Source: JBBIRG01 sp964410965 (lineage in GTDB: Bacteria; CLD3; SB21; JBBIRG01). From it: a stretch of 64,000 nucleotides of DNA. The DNA lies in assembly GCA_964410965.1 (NCBI GenBank), contig CAYPIY010000004.1:186001-250000 (forward strand), read 5' to 3'. The notes under the pieces were generated by a model. The model did no database searches and was not told the origin of the DNA. It was given only the letters and a program-made list of their open reading frames with translations. Below are positions 25,730 through 33,896 of the stretch, in pieces. Positions within the stretch are counted from its first letter, which is position 1. The number at the start of each line of letters is the position of its first letter. Made by a program: the position numbers and the translations under genes.

Positions 25730-26058
25730 ATTATACAACTCAATTGTGGTATTACGATCTCGTCATTCCCTTGTTTGGGCTATATTGGAATAACGCCGTC
25801 GTGAATACAGTTGCATAGTTTTGCTGTATATTCAACAATTGAAATAATAATAAACATTGCCAGCACCATCCTAATAAACCTAAAAAAGTTCAATAAAGAT
25901 TAATTATAATCCAATAATAAAAATTTCTATCAACCTTGCCGATTTTCGCTTATGAAAGAATGTCCTAATCTACGCCATGTTGACATGGATTAAATGGTTT
26001 TTGTCAGTAAAATTATCTGAAAATAGAACTTCGTTATATAAAAGGATAATAAATGGGT
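25730..26058. other. Gene-free convergent interval
   Basis: This 329-base AT-rich interval separates the convergent thioesterase and typA 3' ends. I see no gene or clear terminator. A degenerate GTCATTCCC followed about 15 bases later by GGAATAAC at 25762-25795 is faintly like the ends of the palindromes near 6580, but it does not fold well. Confidence 0.5.
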
Positions 26059-27930
26059 TTATTCCACCACCGACACTTTTTTCCGTGCGTCCTTGCGGCG
26101 GTCCGGTTCCTTCAGAATCCGTTTCCGGATGCGGATATTGAGCGGTGTGATTTCCACGAGTTCGTCGTCGTCGATGAATTCGATCGCGTCCTCGAGCGTC
26201 AAATCATGAATCGTGTCGAGCCGCACGGCCTCGTCGGAACCGGAAGCGCGCATGTTCGTGAGTTTCTTGCCCTTGCCGACATTGACCACGAGATCGTTGT
26301 CGCGCGCGTTCTTTCCGATGATCATGCCCTCGTAGGCCTTCACCTGCGGCCCGACAAAAAGTTCGCCGCGGTCCTGAAGGTTCCATAACGCGTAAGCGAC
26401 GGTCTCCGTGGTTTCCATCGCGATGAGCACGCCGTTGGTGCGGCCGAGGATCTCCCCGCGGAACGGTTCGTAGGAATGAAAATTGTGATGCATCACGCCG
26501 GTTCCGCGCGTATCAGTCAGGAATTCACCCCGGTACCCGATCAGTCCGCGCGCCGGTATCAGGAATTCCATTTTCACCTGTCCGTGTTCGAGATGAACGA
26601 GGTTTTTCATTTCCGCCTTGCGCTTGCCGAGTTTTTCGATCACCACGCCCATGTAATCCTCGGGAACGTCTATGGACAGATATTCCATGGGCTCCATCAG
26701 CTGACCGTCAATTCTTTTCATGATCACCTCGGGGCGCGAGACCTGGAATTCATAGCCTTCGCGGCGCATGGTCTCGATGAGGATGCACAAATGCAGTTCC
26801 CCGCGGCCGGACACCTTGAGCGTATCCATGTTTTCGGTATCTTCCACACGCAACGCTAGATTCGACAATAATTCTTTGTACAGCCGTTCACGGAGATGCC
26901 GTGATGTCACGAATTTTCCGTCCTGACCGGCAAACGGCGAGTTGTTCACCATGAAATTCATGGCGATGGTCGGTTCGTCGATGTGGATCGGCTCAAGCGC
27001 CTCGGGACGGTCGGCGCAGGCGATGGTTTCACCGATCTCGATTTCTTCAAGCCCCGCGATAGCCGATATTTCTCCGGCCTGAGCGTCATCGACGTCTTTC
27101 CGTTTCAGTCCGTCAAACACGTACAGTTTCATGATCTTCCCGGTGTATTGCCGCTCGTCTTTTTTGATTACCGTCACGGATTGACCGCTTTTGATCGTGC
27201 CGCGCGTAATGCGCCCGATGGCGATTCGCCCGAGAAAATCGGAATAATCAATATTGGAAACGAGCATCTGGAACGGTGATTCCTTGTCCCCGGGCGGCAA
27301 CGGAATGCGGGAGACAATCGCGTCAAACAGCGGGATGAGATTATCGTTCGGCTGATCCATTTCGGTCAGCGCGTAACCCTGTTTCGCGGACGCGTATACG
27401 GTGGCAAAATCGAGCTGTTCGTCCGTGGCGTTCAGTTCTAGGAATAAGCTGAACACTTCATCGAGAACCTGGTGAGGCCGCGCGCCGGGACGGTCTATTT
27501 TATTAATCACTACAATCGGCATACAATCGGATTCGAGCGCTTTGCGGAGCACGAACTTGGTCTGCGGCATCGGCCCGTCGAACGCGTCGACGAGAAGAAG
27601 AACACCGTCCACCATTTTCATGATGCGCTCCACCTCGCCGCCGAAATCCGCGTGACCCGGCGTATCGACAATGTTGATCTTTATATTGTTATAGTAGATC
27701 GACGTGTTCTTCGCGAGAATCGTGATGCCGCGTTCACGTTCCAGCGCGTTTGAATCCATGACGCGATCTTCCACCTGCTGGTTCGCGCGGAACGTACCGC
27801 TTTGCCGGAGCATCTGGTCGACCAGCGTGGTTTTCCCGTGGTCCACGTGCGCGATGATCGCGATGTTGCGGATGTCTTCCCGCCGTATATTTTCAATTGC
27901 TTTTTGAGAATCGTTAGTAATGTCCGTCAT
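26059..27930 (-). CDS. typA: Translational GTPase TypA/BipA
   Basis: A 623-residue ribosome-associated GTPase of usual length. G1 is AHVDHGKTT near residue 28, G3 is DTPGHADFGGEV near residue 90, and G4 is NKIDRPGARP near 145. The elongation-factor-like domains follow, and the C-terminal domain that is specific to TypA begins near residue 490 (RGTGVMHHNFHSYEPF). It acts in ribosome assembly and stress adaptation. ATG 27930 is preceded by AAAGGAAA. Confidence 0.96.
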   Translation of the reverse strand: MTDITNDSQKAIENIRREDIRNIAIIAHVDHGKTTLVDQMLRQSGTFRANQQVEDRVMDSNALERERGITILAKNTSIYYNNIKINIVDTPGHADFGGEVERIMKMVDGVLLLVDAFDGPMPQTKFVLRKALESDCMPIVVINKIDRPGARPHQVLDEVFSLFLELNATDEQLDFATVYASAKQGYALTEMDQPNDNLIPLFDAIVSRIPLPPGDKESPFQMLVSNIDYSDFLGRIAIGRITRGTIKSGQSVTVIKKDERQYTGKIMKLYVFDGLKRKDVDDAQAGEISAIAGLEEIEIGETIACADRPEALEPIHIDEPTIAMNFMVNNSPFAGQDGKFVTSRHLRERLYKELLSNLALRVEDTENMDTLKVSGRGELHLCILIETMRREGYEFQVSRPEVIMKRIDGQLMEPMEYLSIDVPEDYMGVVIEKLGKRKAEMKNLVHLEHGQVKMEFLIPARGLIGYRGEFLTDTRGTGVMHHNFHSYEPFRGEILGRTNGVLIAMETTETVAYALWNLQDRGELFVGPQVKAYEGMIIGKNARDNDLVVNVGKGKKLTNMRASGSDEAVRLDTIHDLTLEDAIEFIDDDELVEITPLNIRIRKRILKEPDRRKDARKKVSVVE

Positions 27931-27975
27931 GCGTTTCCTTTACATTTTTTATAAACCTTGAAGGTCGATAGCAAT

Positions 27976-29103
27976 TTAAAATTTCATCTGAATCATACTT
28001 AAAACCTGATATCCGTCTTTCTTGTAATTATACCGGCTGTCGCTGATTACGACTTTCCTGTCGAGTCTGTCATGAATCACATTGGTCTGCCAGCGGAGCA
28101 GTTCGTTGAAATACCAGTTATATCCGATGATAAAGCTGTCGTTTCGTTTCGGTCCTGAAAATCCATCATACGTTTTCAGAAATTGCGCCCTTTCAAACCG
28201 GCCGATCAGTTGAAATCCCTGTTTTGCGCTTCCGGATAGAAAACACCCGGCTTCAAGGTAACCACCATAAAATTGACCAATACGTTTTTCCTGTTTAAAC
28301 CGGTCGCTGAAAAAGAAATGAATCCCTTCTCCCCTTAACGACCAGTTTTTAATTATCCAGTCATATTCCAGCAAGTATCCTAATCTTTTTCCTGAAATCG
28401 TATCGCGTGAATAAATTTCAAACGTATGATCCCACAACCCGAGAATCTGCTGATTTTCCCTGCTGTAATCGAAACCGGTTCCGAATTTCAAATCCGGGTT
28501 CACATTCCACCGCACGCGCGCCTGTAGCTCTTTCGCGTTGTTATCCTCACGGATATTCTTCGACGTGGTGCCGTTGCCATTAATGAATCCCAGATAATAA
28601 TCAAATGCCCTTATTTTTCCGTTCAGCATCACGCCATACTGGGAAGTCATCGACGGGAGTTTGAACATGCTGTTCAGCGCGGAATAGCGTTCGATGGTGT
28701 TCAGCGCCCTGGACGTACGGTGATTCTCCGGTGAGAACGGGGTCATGTATTTTCCGGCCACGAGATGCTGGTCTTTGGCGTACTGAATATCGATCTGCGC
28801 GATAACCATTTCATACCTCGACTCGCCGCGCGCGTCGATTTCCATGAAGAACCGGTACTTGTCCTGATAAATGAACTCAAAATCCGTCACGGCCCGCCGG
28901 ACGAAAAACTCATGATCCGGTTTGACGGCTGTTTGCGGATGATAATAATTCCACGTTCCCTGAATGTACCCCATCACCCCAAAATTCCACGACGTATCGG
29001 CGCCGGTCAAATGCACTCCCTTGCCCGGCTGATAGCTGACCGTTTGGCCATGAGCAATAACGCCGGTTCCGAGAACTAATAATAGACAGGTTATTCGTGT
29101 CAT
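27976..29103 (-). CDS. Phosphate-selective porin O/P-like outer-membrane channel
   Basis: ATG 29103 is used because the longer frame begins with a TTG that has no ribosome site; ATG 29103 itself also lacks a clear one. The 375-residue product has a signal peptide ending near IAHGQ, then a beta-barrel with the family pattern: WNFGVMGYIQGTWNYYHP, DFEFIYQDKYRFFMEID, LVAGKYMTPFSPENHRTSRALN. It closes with a terminal strand ending QMKF. OprP/OprO relatives form anion or phosphate channels, but specificity varies and is not proved here. The gltX terminator ends only about 11 bases upstream, so expression must use read-through or a promoter inside that region. Confidence 0.85.
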   Translation of the reverse strand: MTRITCLLLVLGTGVIAHGQTVSYQPGKGVHLTGADTSWNFGVMGYIQGTWNYYHPQTAVKPDHEFFVRRAVTDFEFIYQDKYRFFMEIDARGESRYEMVIAQIDIQYAKDQHLVAGKYMTPFSPENHRTSRALNTIERYSALNSMFKLPSMTSQYGVMLNGKIRAFDYYLGFINGNGTTSKNIREDNNAKELQARVRWNVNPDLKFGTGFDYSRENQQILGLWDHTFEIYSRDTISGKRLGYLLEYDWIIKNWSLRGEGIHFFFSDRFKQEKRIGQFYGGYLEAGCFLSGSAKQGFQLIGRFERAQFLKTYDGFSGPKRNDSFIIGYNWYFNELLRWQTNVIHDRLDRKVVISDSRYNYKKDGYQVLSMIQMKF

Positions 29104-29113
29104 ATTTTTTACC

Positions 29114-29148
29114 AAAAAAAAAAATCAGATTGCCTTTCAGCAATCTGA
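29114..29148 (-). terminator. Rho-independent terminator of the rpoZ-coaBC-gltX operon
   Basis: On the minus strand TCAGATTGC/GCAATCTGA (29140-29148 with 29125-29133) form a 9-bp stem with a six-base loop, followed by eleven T (29124-29114). The T run stops 11 bases before the porin ATG. Confidence 0.92.
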
Positions 29149-29174
29149 CATGTTTTATAAATAGGTTTGTTTAT

Positions 29175-30647
29175 TTATGCCGATTGCTGAGCTGTTTTCT
29201 GGATGTCATCAAAATGGTCAATCGCGTACAAAATCCGGCGGAGCACGGTTTCCTTGCCAAGCACTTCCATCATCTCGAACAGGCTGGGCCCAAGCGTTAC
29301 GCCGGTGATCGCGAGACGCGTCGGATGAATCAGGTCGCCGCCTTTGATTTTTTTATCATCGGCGTAAGCGCGGTATACGGATTCAATTTCCGTGTGTGTA
29401 AAAAGCGAGAGTTCCTTCAGTCTGTCCGACAAACCCTGCAGATGATTTTTCGCGTCCGGAGTCCAGCGTTTTTTAATGCCCGCCGGATCGAATGTATCCG
29501 GATCTTTGAAGAAATAGGACGAAAACGTGAGGATTTCGGGAATGAAATTGATGCGTTCTTTCATCAAGCTGATGACCTCAAGAATATACAGCTTCGAAAA
29601 ATTGACATACTCGGAATTCTCAAGATGCGGTTTCAGCATGGTGAAAATTTCCTCATTCGATTTCATCCGGATATGCTGGGTGTTCAGCCAGTTGAGTTTT
29701 TCAAGGTTGAATATCGCGCCGGCCTTGTGAATACGATCGATCGAGAATTCCTTGATCAGGTCCTCCATGGAAAAAATTTCCCGTTCATCGCCGGGATTCC
29801 ATCCGAGCAGGGCGATGAAATTGATCAGCGCTTCTCTGAGATATCCTTTCGGCGGGTACGCGCGGGCTTCGACATCACCCTGACGCTTGCTCATTTTTGT
29901 GCGGTCCGCGTTCAGCAGCAGCGGAAGATGGGCGAATTCAGGGATTTCCCAGCCGAAATACTGGTATAATAAAATATGTTTCGGAGTGCTGGAGACCCAT
30001 TCCTCTCCCCGGATGACATGCGAAATTTCCATCAGGTGATCGTCGATAACGTTCGCGAGATGGTACGTGGGAAATCCGTCGGATTTCATCAGCACCTGAT
30101 CGTCAAGATTGTCTGTGTTGAATTCAACGTCTTCGCGGATATGATCTTTGAAACGGATCATCGTGTTATCCGGCACTCTCATGCGTATGGTATGGGGAAT
30201 GCCCTGCTCAATATTTTTCCGGACCTGTTCGGGCGTCAGGCGAAAACACGCGCGGTCGTATTTCGGGGGCAGTTTCGATCGTTCCTGGAATTTTCTCATC
30301 TGGTCAAGACGCTCGGAGGAACAGAAACAGTAATACGCATCGCCCTGACCGAGAAGCTGCTGAGCGAATTTCTTATAAATATCCAGCCGCTCGGACTGAT
30401 AGTACGGCCCGAAACCGCCGTCCTTGTTAGGGCCTTCATCGTACTCAATGCCCGACCATCCGAACACCTGGATGAAATCCTGCACTGCGCCTTCCACGTA
30501 CCTCGCCCGGTCGGTATCTTCGATGCGCAGAATGAACTTGCCTCCGTGATGACGGGCGAACAGGTAATTATAAAGCGCCGTTCGCAATCCACCGATATGC
30601 AAAAAACCGGTTGGACTGGGGGCGTAACGTACGCGGACTTCTTTCAT
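29175..30647 (-). CDS. gltX: Glutamyl-tRNA synthetase
   Basis: A 490-residue class I aminoacyl-tRNA synthetase. The HIGH motif is PSPTGFLHIGGLRTALYN at residues about 10-27, the KMSKS loop is KMSKRQG near residue 248, and the Glu-specific sequence RIEDTDRARY is present near 45. The C-terminal anticodon-binding domain follows. It charges tRNA-Glu; whether it also mischarges tRNA-Gln for an amidotransferase route is not visible. It is 25 bases after coaBC. A strong terminator follows. Confidence 0.96.
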   Translation of the reverse strand: MKEVRVRYAPSPTGFLHIGGLRTALYNYLFARHHGGKFILRIEDTDRARYVEGAVQDFIQVFGWSGIEYDEGPNKDGGFGPYYQSERLDIYKKFAQQLLGQGDAYYCFCSSERLDQMRKFQERSKLPPKYDRACFRLTPEQVRKNIEQGIPHTIRMRVPDNTMIRFKDHIREDVEFNTDNLDDQVLMKSDGFPTYHLANVIDDHLMEISHVIRGEEWVSSTPKHILLYQYFGWEIPEFAHLPLLLNADRTKMSKRQGDVEARAYPPKGYLREALINFIALLGWNPGDEREIFSMEDLIKEFSIDRIHKAGAIFNLEKLNWLNTQHIRMKSNEEIFTMLKPHLENSEYVNFSKLYILEVISLMKERINFIPEILTFSSYFFKDPDTFDPAGIKKRWTPDAKNHLQGLSDRLKELSLFTHTEIESVYRAYADDKKIKGGDLIHPTRLAITGVTLGPSLFEMMEVLGKETVLRRILYAIDHFDDIQKTAQQSA

Positions 30648-30672
30648 AGTGACTCCTGATGCGGTGTAAGCT

Positions 30673-31896
30673 TTAAAGATCGGCGACCGTCTTGAGAATG
30701 ACCGCGGCGGCTTCGTCTTTGGCCATCAGCGGATAATCGGTTATTCCATGTGATGTAAGGATCGATATGACATTCGTGTCGGTCTCAAATCCCGCGCCGG
30801 GTATTTTCGGATTGTTGATGACAACGGCGTCTAATTGCTTGTCGGTCATTTTCTTACGTGCGTTCTCCACCGGCCGATCGGTTTCCAGTGCGAATCCGAT
30901 GATTTTCTGATGCGTCTTGTGTTTGGACACTTCGGATAATATATCGATGGTTTTCGTCAGCTGAAGCGATATACCGCTATCCACCGTTTCTTTTTTGATT
31001 TTATGTTCCGGAACTTCGGCCGGTCTGAAATCAGCTACGGCGGCGGCCATGATCAGGATGTCGTGACCGGGCAACTGTCTGAACACTTCTTCAGCCATTT
31101 CTCCGGCGGTCATGACCTGATAGGTTTTCACATCGGCGGGTTCTCTCAGCGCTGTGGGTCCGCTGATCAGCGTAACTCCCGCTCCCATCAAAGCGGCTTG
31201 CCGGGCCAGCGCGTACCCCATTTTCCCCGATGACCGGTTGGTCAGATACCGGACGGGATCGACCGCTTCCTGCGTGGGTCCCGCGGTGACTAAAATTTTC
31301 TTTCCTGATAATACAGATGATCCGAACAATACCTTATCGGTGGACCAGATGATCTGTTCAAGATCCGCGAGACGGCCGACGCTTTCATAGCCGCAGGCGA
31401 GGAATCCGGTTCCCGGTTCGATAATTATATATCCGTGTCTTCTGAGCTTTTCAATGTTCTCCTGAACGATCGGATTCAGGTACATCTTGTCATTCATCGC
31501 CGGTGCGATTGCCACAGGACAAACAGCGGCCATGACAATCGTAGAAAGCGCGTCGTCCGCGATGCCGCCGGCGATCTTGCCGATGATATTCGCCGTGGCG
31601 GGGGCGATGAGAAAAACGTCCGCCCAGTGCGCGATGCCGATGTGATGGGTGCCCTCCGCAGTAGGGTTCCAGTGGTCCTGATGCGGAAAGATATGCGTAA
31701 TGACTTTATGGCCGGACAGCGTTTCGACGGTCATCGGCGTGATAAATTCCGCCGCGTGTTCCGTCATGATGGTTTTTACCTGCGCGCCGTTTTTAACAAA
31801 ATATCGGATCACGTCGCCTATTTTGTAAGCGCTGATTCCCCCGGTGAGCCCGATGACAATTTTTTTATCGTGATATTTTTTCTGTTCGGATGACAT
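30673..31896 (-). CDS. coaBC: Bifunctional phosphopantothenoylcysteine decarboxylase/phosphopantothenate-cysteine ligase
   Basis: A 407-residue fusion of normal length. The CoaC flavodoxin-like half (about 10-190) carries GLTGGISAYK, APAMNDKMY and GFLACGYESVGRL, which holds the substrate-handling Cys. The CoaB half (about 195-407) begins KKILVTAGPTQEAVDPVRYLTNRSSGKMG. The enzyme joins phosphopantothenate to cysteine and decarboxylates the product, toward coenzyme A. It lies between rpoZ and gltX on one strand, with rpoZ 42 bases upstream, a classic omega-coaBC pairing. panC is in the same window at 3691. Confidence 0.96.
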   Translation of the reverse strand: MSSEQKKYHDKKIVIGLTGGISAYKIGDVIRYFVKNGAQVKTIMTEHAAEFITPMTVETLSGHKVITHIFPHQDHWNPTAEGTHHIGIAHWADVFLIAPATANIIGKIAGGIADDALSTIVMAAVCPVAIAPAMNDKMYLNPIVQENIEKLRRHGYIIIEPGTGFLACGYESVGRLADLEQIIWSTDKVLFGSSVLSGKKILVTAGPTQEAVDPVRYLTNRSSGKMGYALARQAALMGAGVTLISGPTALREPADVKTYQVMTAGEMAEEVFRQLPGHDILIMAAAVADFRPAEVPEHKIKKETVDSGISLQLTKTIDILSEVSKHKTHQKIIGFALETDRPVENARKKMTDKQLDAVVINNPKIPGAGFETDTNVISILTSHGITDYPLMAKDEAAAVILKTVADL

Positions 31897-31938
31897 GACC
31901 GCGCCGTGAGCCGGGTTTGATCCGGCCGTACAACCCTG

Positions 31939-32220
31939 TTATTCGCGATTCGGGAGATATTCGAATTCGATCCTGCCTTCGACAAGTTCGTTCAGGGACA
32001 TCGCGACCGGCTTGGGCAGTTTTTCGATGTCCTTGTATTCCTCGCGGTCCAGCGGACGGGCTTCTTCGCTTTCATTGTCTTCCGGCCCGAGAATATTCCT
32101 GATGGTGAGGATCTGGTCTTCATTGATCTGACGTGCGCGCCGGGCGCCAATCATCACGGCTTCATATACGTTCTCAATTTTGCTGTCTAACTTGCTGAAC
32201 GGGAATGCTTTAACGGCCAT
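31939..32220 (-). CDS. rpoZ: RNA polymerase omega subunit
   Basis: A 93-residue protein with the omega/Rpb6 core: SKIENVYEAVMIGARRARQIN near residues 13-34, including the conserved Ala-Arg-Arg-Ala-Arg-Gln-Ile segment. The acidic linker and the helix ALSLNELVEGRIE-like end (VAMSLNELVEGRIEFEYL) follow. It helps assemble and stabilise RNA polymerase. It lies directly before coaBC, as in many bacteria. The 3' end lies 42 bases from the coaBC start, and a promoter candidate is at 32257-32285. Confidence 0.9.
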   Translation of the reverse strand: MAVKAFPFSKLDSKIENVYEAVMIGARRARQINEDQILTIRNILGPEDNESEEARPLDREEYKDIEKLPKPVAMSLNELVEGRIEFEYLPNRE

Positions 32221-32676
32221 AGGTATATCCTTTTATTATTTTTTATCAAGATAACAAGGATAATAATTCTTTTTCCTTTTTTCAAGTGTAATTTTATTTT
32301 TTTTATTTCTGCCTTTTCAAAATGGTCGGACGAAAACTGATCACTGATCAAGAAAGAGATACATGCTTTTTCTTTTTGTCAGAATATTTCATTTCGCTGT
32401 TATGTTTATATCAGAAAAATATGCTTTATTGTACGGTACCTGGTTTGATGGTAGCATGTTCTTTTATTACTCGCTATCGCCTCTTGATAATAGTGAATCA
32501 ATTATTTTTGCATATAAAGTACTACACACTGTTAGCCTTATAAAATTCATTAATTTCCATTAACATCCTGTAATATTACAAAAATTAATGTGAACAATGT
32601 TATTAAAATTTGTTTTTATAAGACAAATATAAACAAATATATGAGTTCAAACCAGTTTTGTATAGAAATATTTTTC
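32221..32676. other. AT-rich intergenic interval between divergent rpoZ and SPFH genes
   Basis: No gene of convincing length or codon use is seen in this stretch of about 450 bases. The short frames at 32322 and 32363 lack ribosome sites and have atypical composition. It holds the rpoZ promoter at its left side, and the SPFH promoter/operator lies just to its right. Confidence 0.6.
32257..32285 (-). promoter_or_regulatory. Candidate sigma70-like promoter for rpoZ
   Basis: On the minus strand TTGAAA (32285-32280) and TATCCT (32262-32257) are 17 bases apart. The predicted start lies roughly 30 bases before the rpoZ ATG at 32220. Confidence 0.5.
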
Positions 32677-32705
32677 TTGACAATTCGATATTGTTTTAGT
32701 ATCAT
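32677..32705 (+). promoter_or_regulatory. Sigma70-like promoter of the SPFH-RHH operon
   Basis: TTGACA at 32677-32682 and TATCAT at 32700-32705 are separated by 17 bases. The palindrome at 32703-32720 covers the end of the minus-10 box and the predicted start. The SPFH ATG is at 32748 with AAAGGAG upstream. Confidence 0.8.
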
Positions 32706-32720
32706 AATGATATCATTATG
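32703..32720. promoter_or_regulatory. Perfect 18-bp palindrome, probable operator
   Basis: CATAATGATATCATTATG is its own reverse complement. It overlaps the minus-10 box and start site of the predicted promoter, a position from which a bound dimer or tetramer would block transcription. The ATGAT/ATCAT half sites resemble those bound by ribbon-helix-helix proteins, and one is encoded in the same operon at 33620. The regulator is inferred. Confidence 0.7.
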
Positions 32721-32747
32721 TTCTTAAATAAAAAAAGGAGTTATTAT

Positions 32748-33623
32748 ATGGACACCATTCAGGAAAAAAAAGCATGGACAGTAAATGGTTTTCTGATGCT
32801 GCTGGTACTGATTATTCTCATCGGAATCGACATATTTACCCTTTATAAAGTGATCGTTACCTATGAAGCGGGCCTTCTGATCATATTTTTTCCCGTCCTT
32901 GTGCTCATTTTGATCTTTATGGTTGGATTTATGATCGTCCACCCGAATGAAGCCAAAGTTCTTGTGTTTTTCGGCAAGTACGCCGGAACGGTCAAGGCAT
33001 CCGGATTCTGGTGGATCAACCCGTTTACCGTCCGGAAAGTCGTTTCGCTGAAAATCCACAATTTCAACAGCGAGAAGATCAAGGTCAATGACCTGCTCGG
33101 TAACCCGATCGAAATAGCGGCTGTAATCGTTTGGCGAGTGACGGATTCCGCCAAGGCATCCTTTGACGTGGAAAATTACCAGCAGTTCGTGAATATCCAG
33201 TGCGAAACGGCAATCCGGTCGCTGGCCACGCAGTATCCGTATGATACGCACGAGGAGAACCGGGCCTCCCTGCGCGGCAGTCAGCAGGAAGTCTCCGAAA
33301 ATCTCCGTTCGCAGGTACACACCCGCCTGGAGATCGCGGGCGTGGAAGTATCGGAATCGCGGATCAGTCATCTCGCGTACGCTCCCGAGATCGCGCAGGT
33401 CATGCTCCGGCGCCAGCAGGCCGAAGCGATCATCTCCGCGCGTCAGAGAATCGTGGAAGGCGCCGTCGGCATGGTGGAAAGCGCCCTGACACTGCTCAAT
33501 GAAAAGGGCATCTTTACGCTCGACCAGGAAAAGAAAGCCGCCATGGCCAATAACCTGCTCGTCGCGCTGGTCTCGGATCATGAAACCAGCCCCATTGTGA
33601 ACGTCGGAACGCTCTATTCATGA
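32748..33623 (+). CDS. SPFH/band-7 domain membrane protein
   Basis: Start ATG 32748 with AGGAG nearby was chosen over an upstream frame lacking it. The 291-residue protein has two hydrophobic N-terminal segments (about 10-30 and 35-60), then the SPFH domain from about 65 to 255: VHPNEAKVLVFFGKYAGTVKASGFWWINPF, here quoted only in part as VFFGKYAGTVKASGFWW, plus SLKIHNFNSEKIKVNDLLG and VAVIWRVTDSAKA-like strands. The C-terminal helix has LRSQVHTRLEIAGVEVSESR and QAEAIISARQ. Such stomatin/prohibitin relatives form large membrane rings and organise membrane microdomains or control proteases. It overlaps the downstream RHH gene by four bases (ATGA). Confidence 0.9.
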   Translation: MDTIQEKKAWTVNGFLMLLVLIILIGIDIFTLYKVIVTYEAGLLIIFFPVLVLILIFMVGFMIVHPNEAKVLVFFGKYAGTVKASGFWWINPFTVRKVVSLKIHNFNSEKIKVNDLLGNPIEIAAVIVWRVTDSAKASFDVENYQQFVNIQCETAIRSLATQYPYDTHEENRASLRGSQQEVSENLRSQVHTRLEIAGVEVSESRISHLAYAPEIAQVMLRRQQAEAIISARQRIVEGAVGMVESALTLLNEKGIFTLDQEKKAAMANNLLVALVSDHETSPIVNVGTLYS

Positions 33624-33802
33624 GCGAAAAGAAAAAATTCCTGCTCCGGCTCGACGACAGGCTTTACAACGCCGTTGAAAAATGGGCCGCTGATGACCTG
33701 CGAAGCGTGAACGCTCAGATCGAATACCTTCTCTGGGAAGCCGTCCGGAAACACGGGCGGCTTCCCGGCCCGACGGGGAGCGTGCCGGAAAAAGAAGACT
33801 GA
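33620..33802 (+). CDS. Arc-type ribbon-helix-helix DNA-binding protein
   Basis: A 60-residue protein with KFLLRLDDRLYNAVEKWA, then LRSVNAQIEYLLWEAVRKHGR. This is the beta strand, first helix, turn and second helix of an Arc/MetJ-like RHH domain, with SVNAQIEYLL the conserved core. The C-terminal tail is Pro/Gly rich. Its start codon overlaps the SPFH stop by ATGA, so translation is coupled. It is a likely auto-repressor of the operon through the palindrome at 32703-32720. An antitoxin-like role is conceivable, but no toxin is adjacent. Confidence 0.88.
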   Translation: MSEKKKFLLRLDDRLYNAVEKWAADDLRSVNAQIEYLLWEAVRKHGRLPGPTGSVPEKED

Positions 33803-33896
33803 TAACGCTTCGGAACCTTGGTTTCCGCGTACGATTATCAGCTGATTACCCGCCTTTTGCCCGAATTGCGGATGGGGTTTTGCATTTTGAAATAGT

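Noticed and set aside
25762..25795. Third copy of the GTCATTCC palindrome
   Set aside because: Only the outer blocks resemble the units at 6580 and 6927; the inner arms do not pair.
29097..29969. Plus-strand open frame of about 290 codons
   Set aside because: It lies antisense to gltX, which has complete synthetase motifs, and has no recognisable domain of its own.
32322..32563. Short frames before the SPFH operon
   Set aside because: They have no ribosome sites, AT-driven composition and no family resemblance; the interval is best read as promoter DNA.
33803..33896. Hairpin after the RHH gene as a terminator
   Set aside because: The short GGAACC/GGTTTCC pairing contains a bulge and is not followed by a T run.
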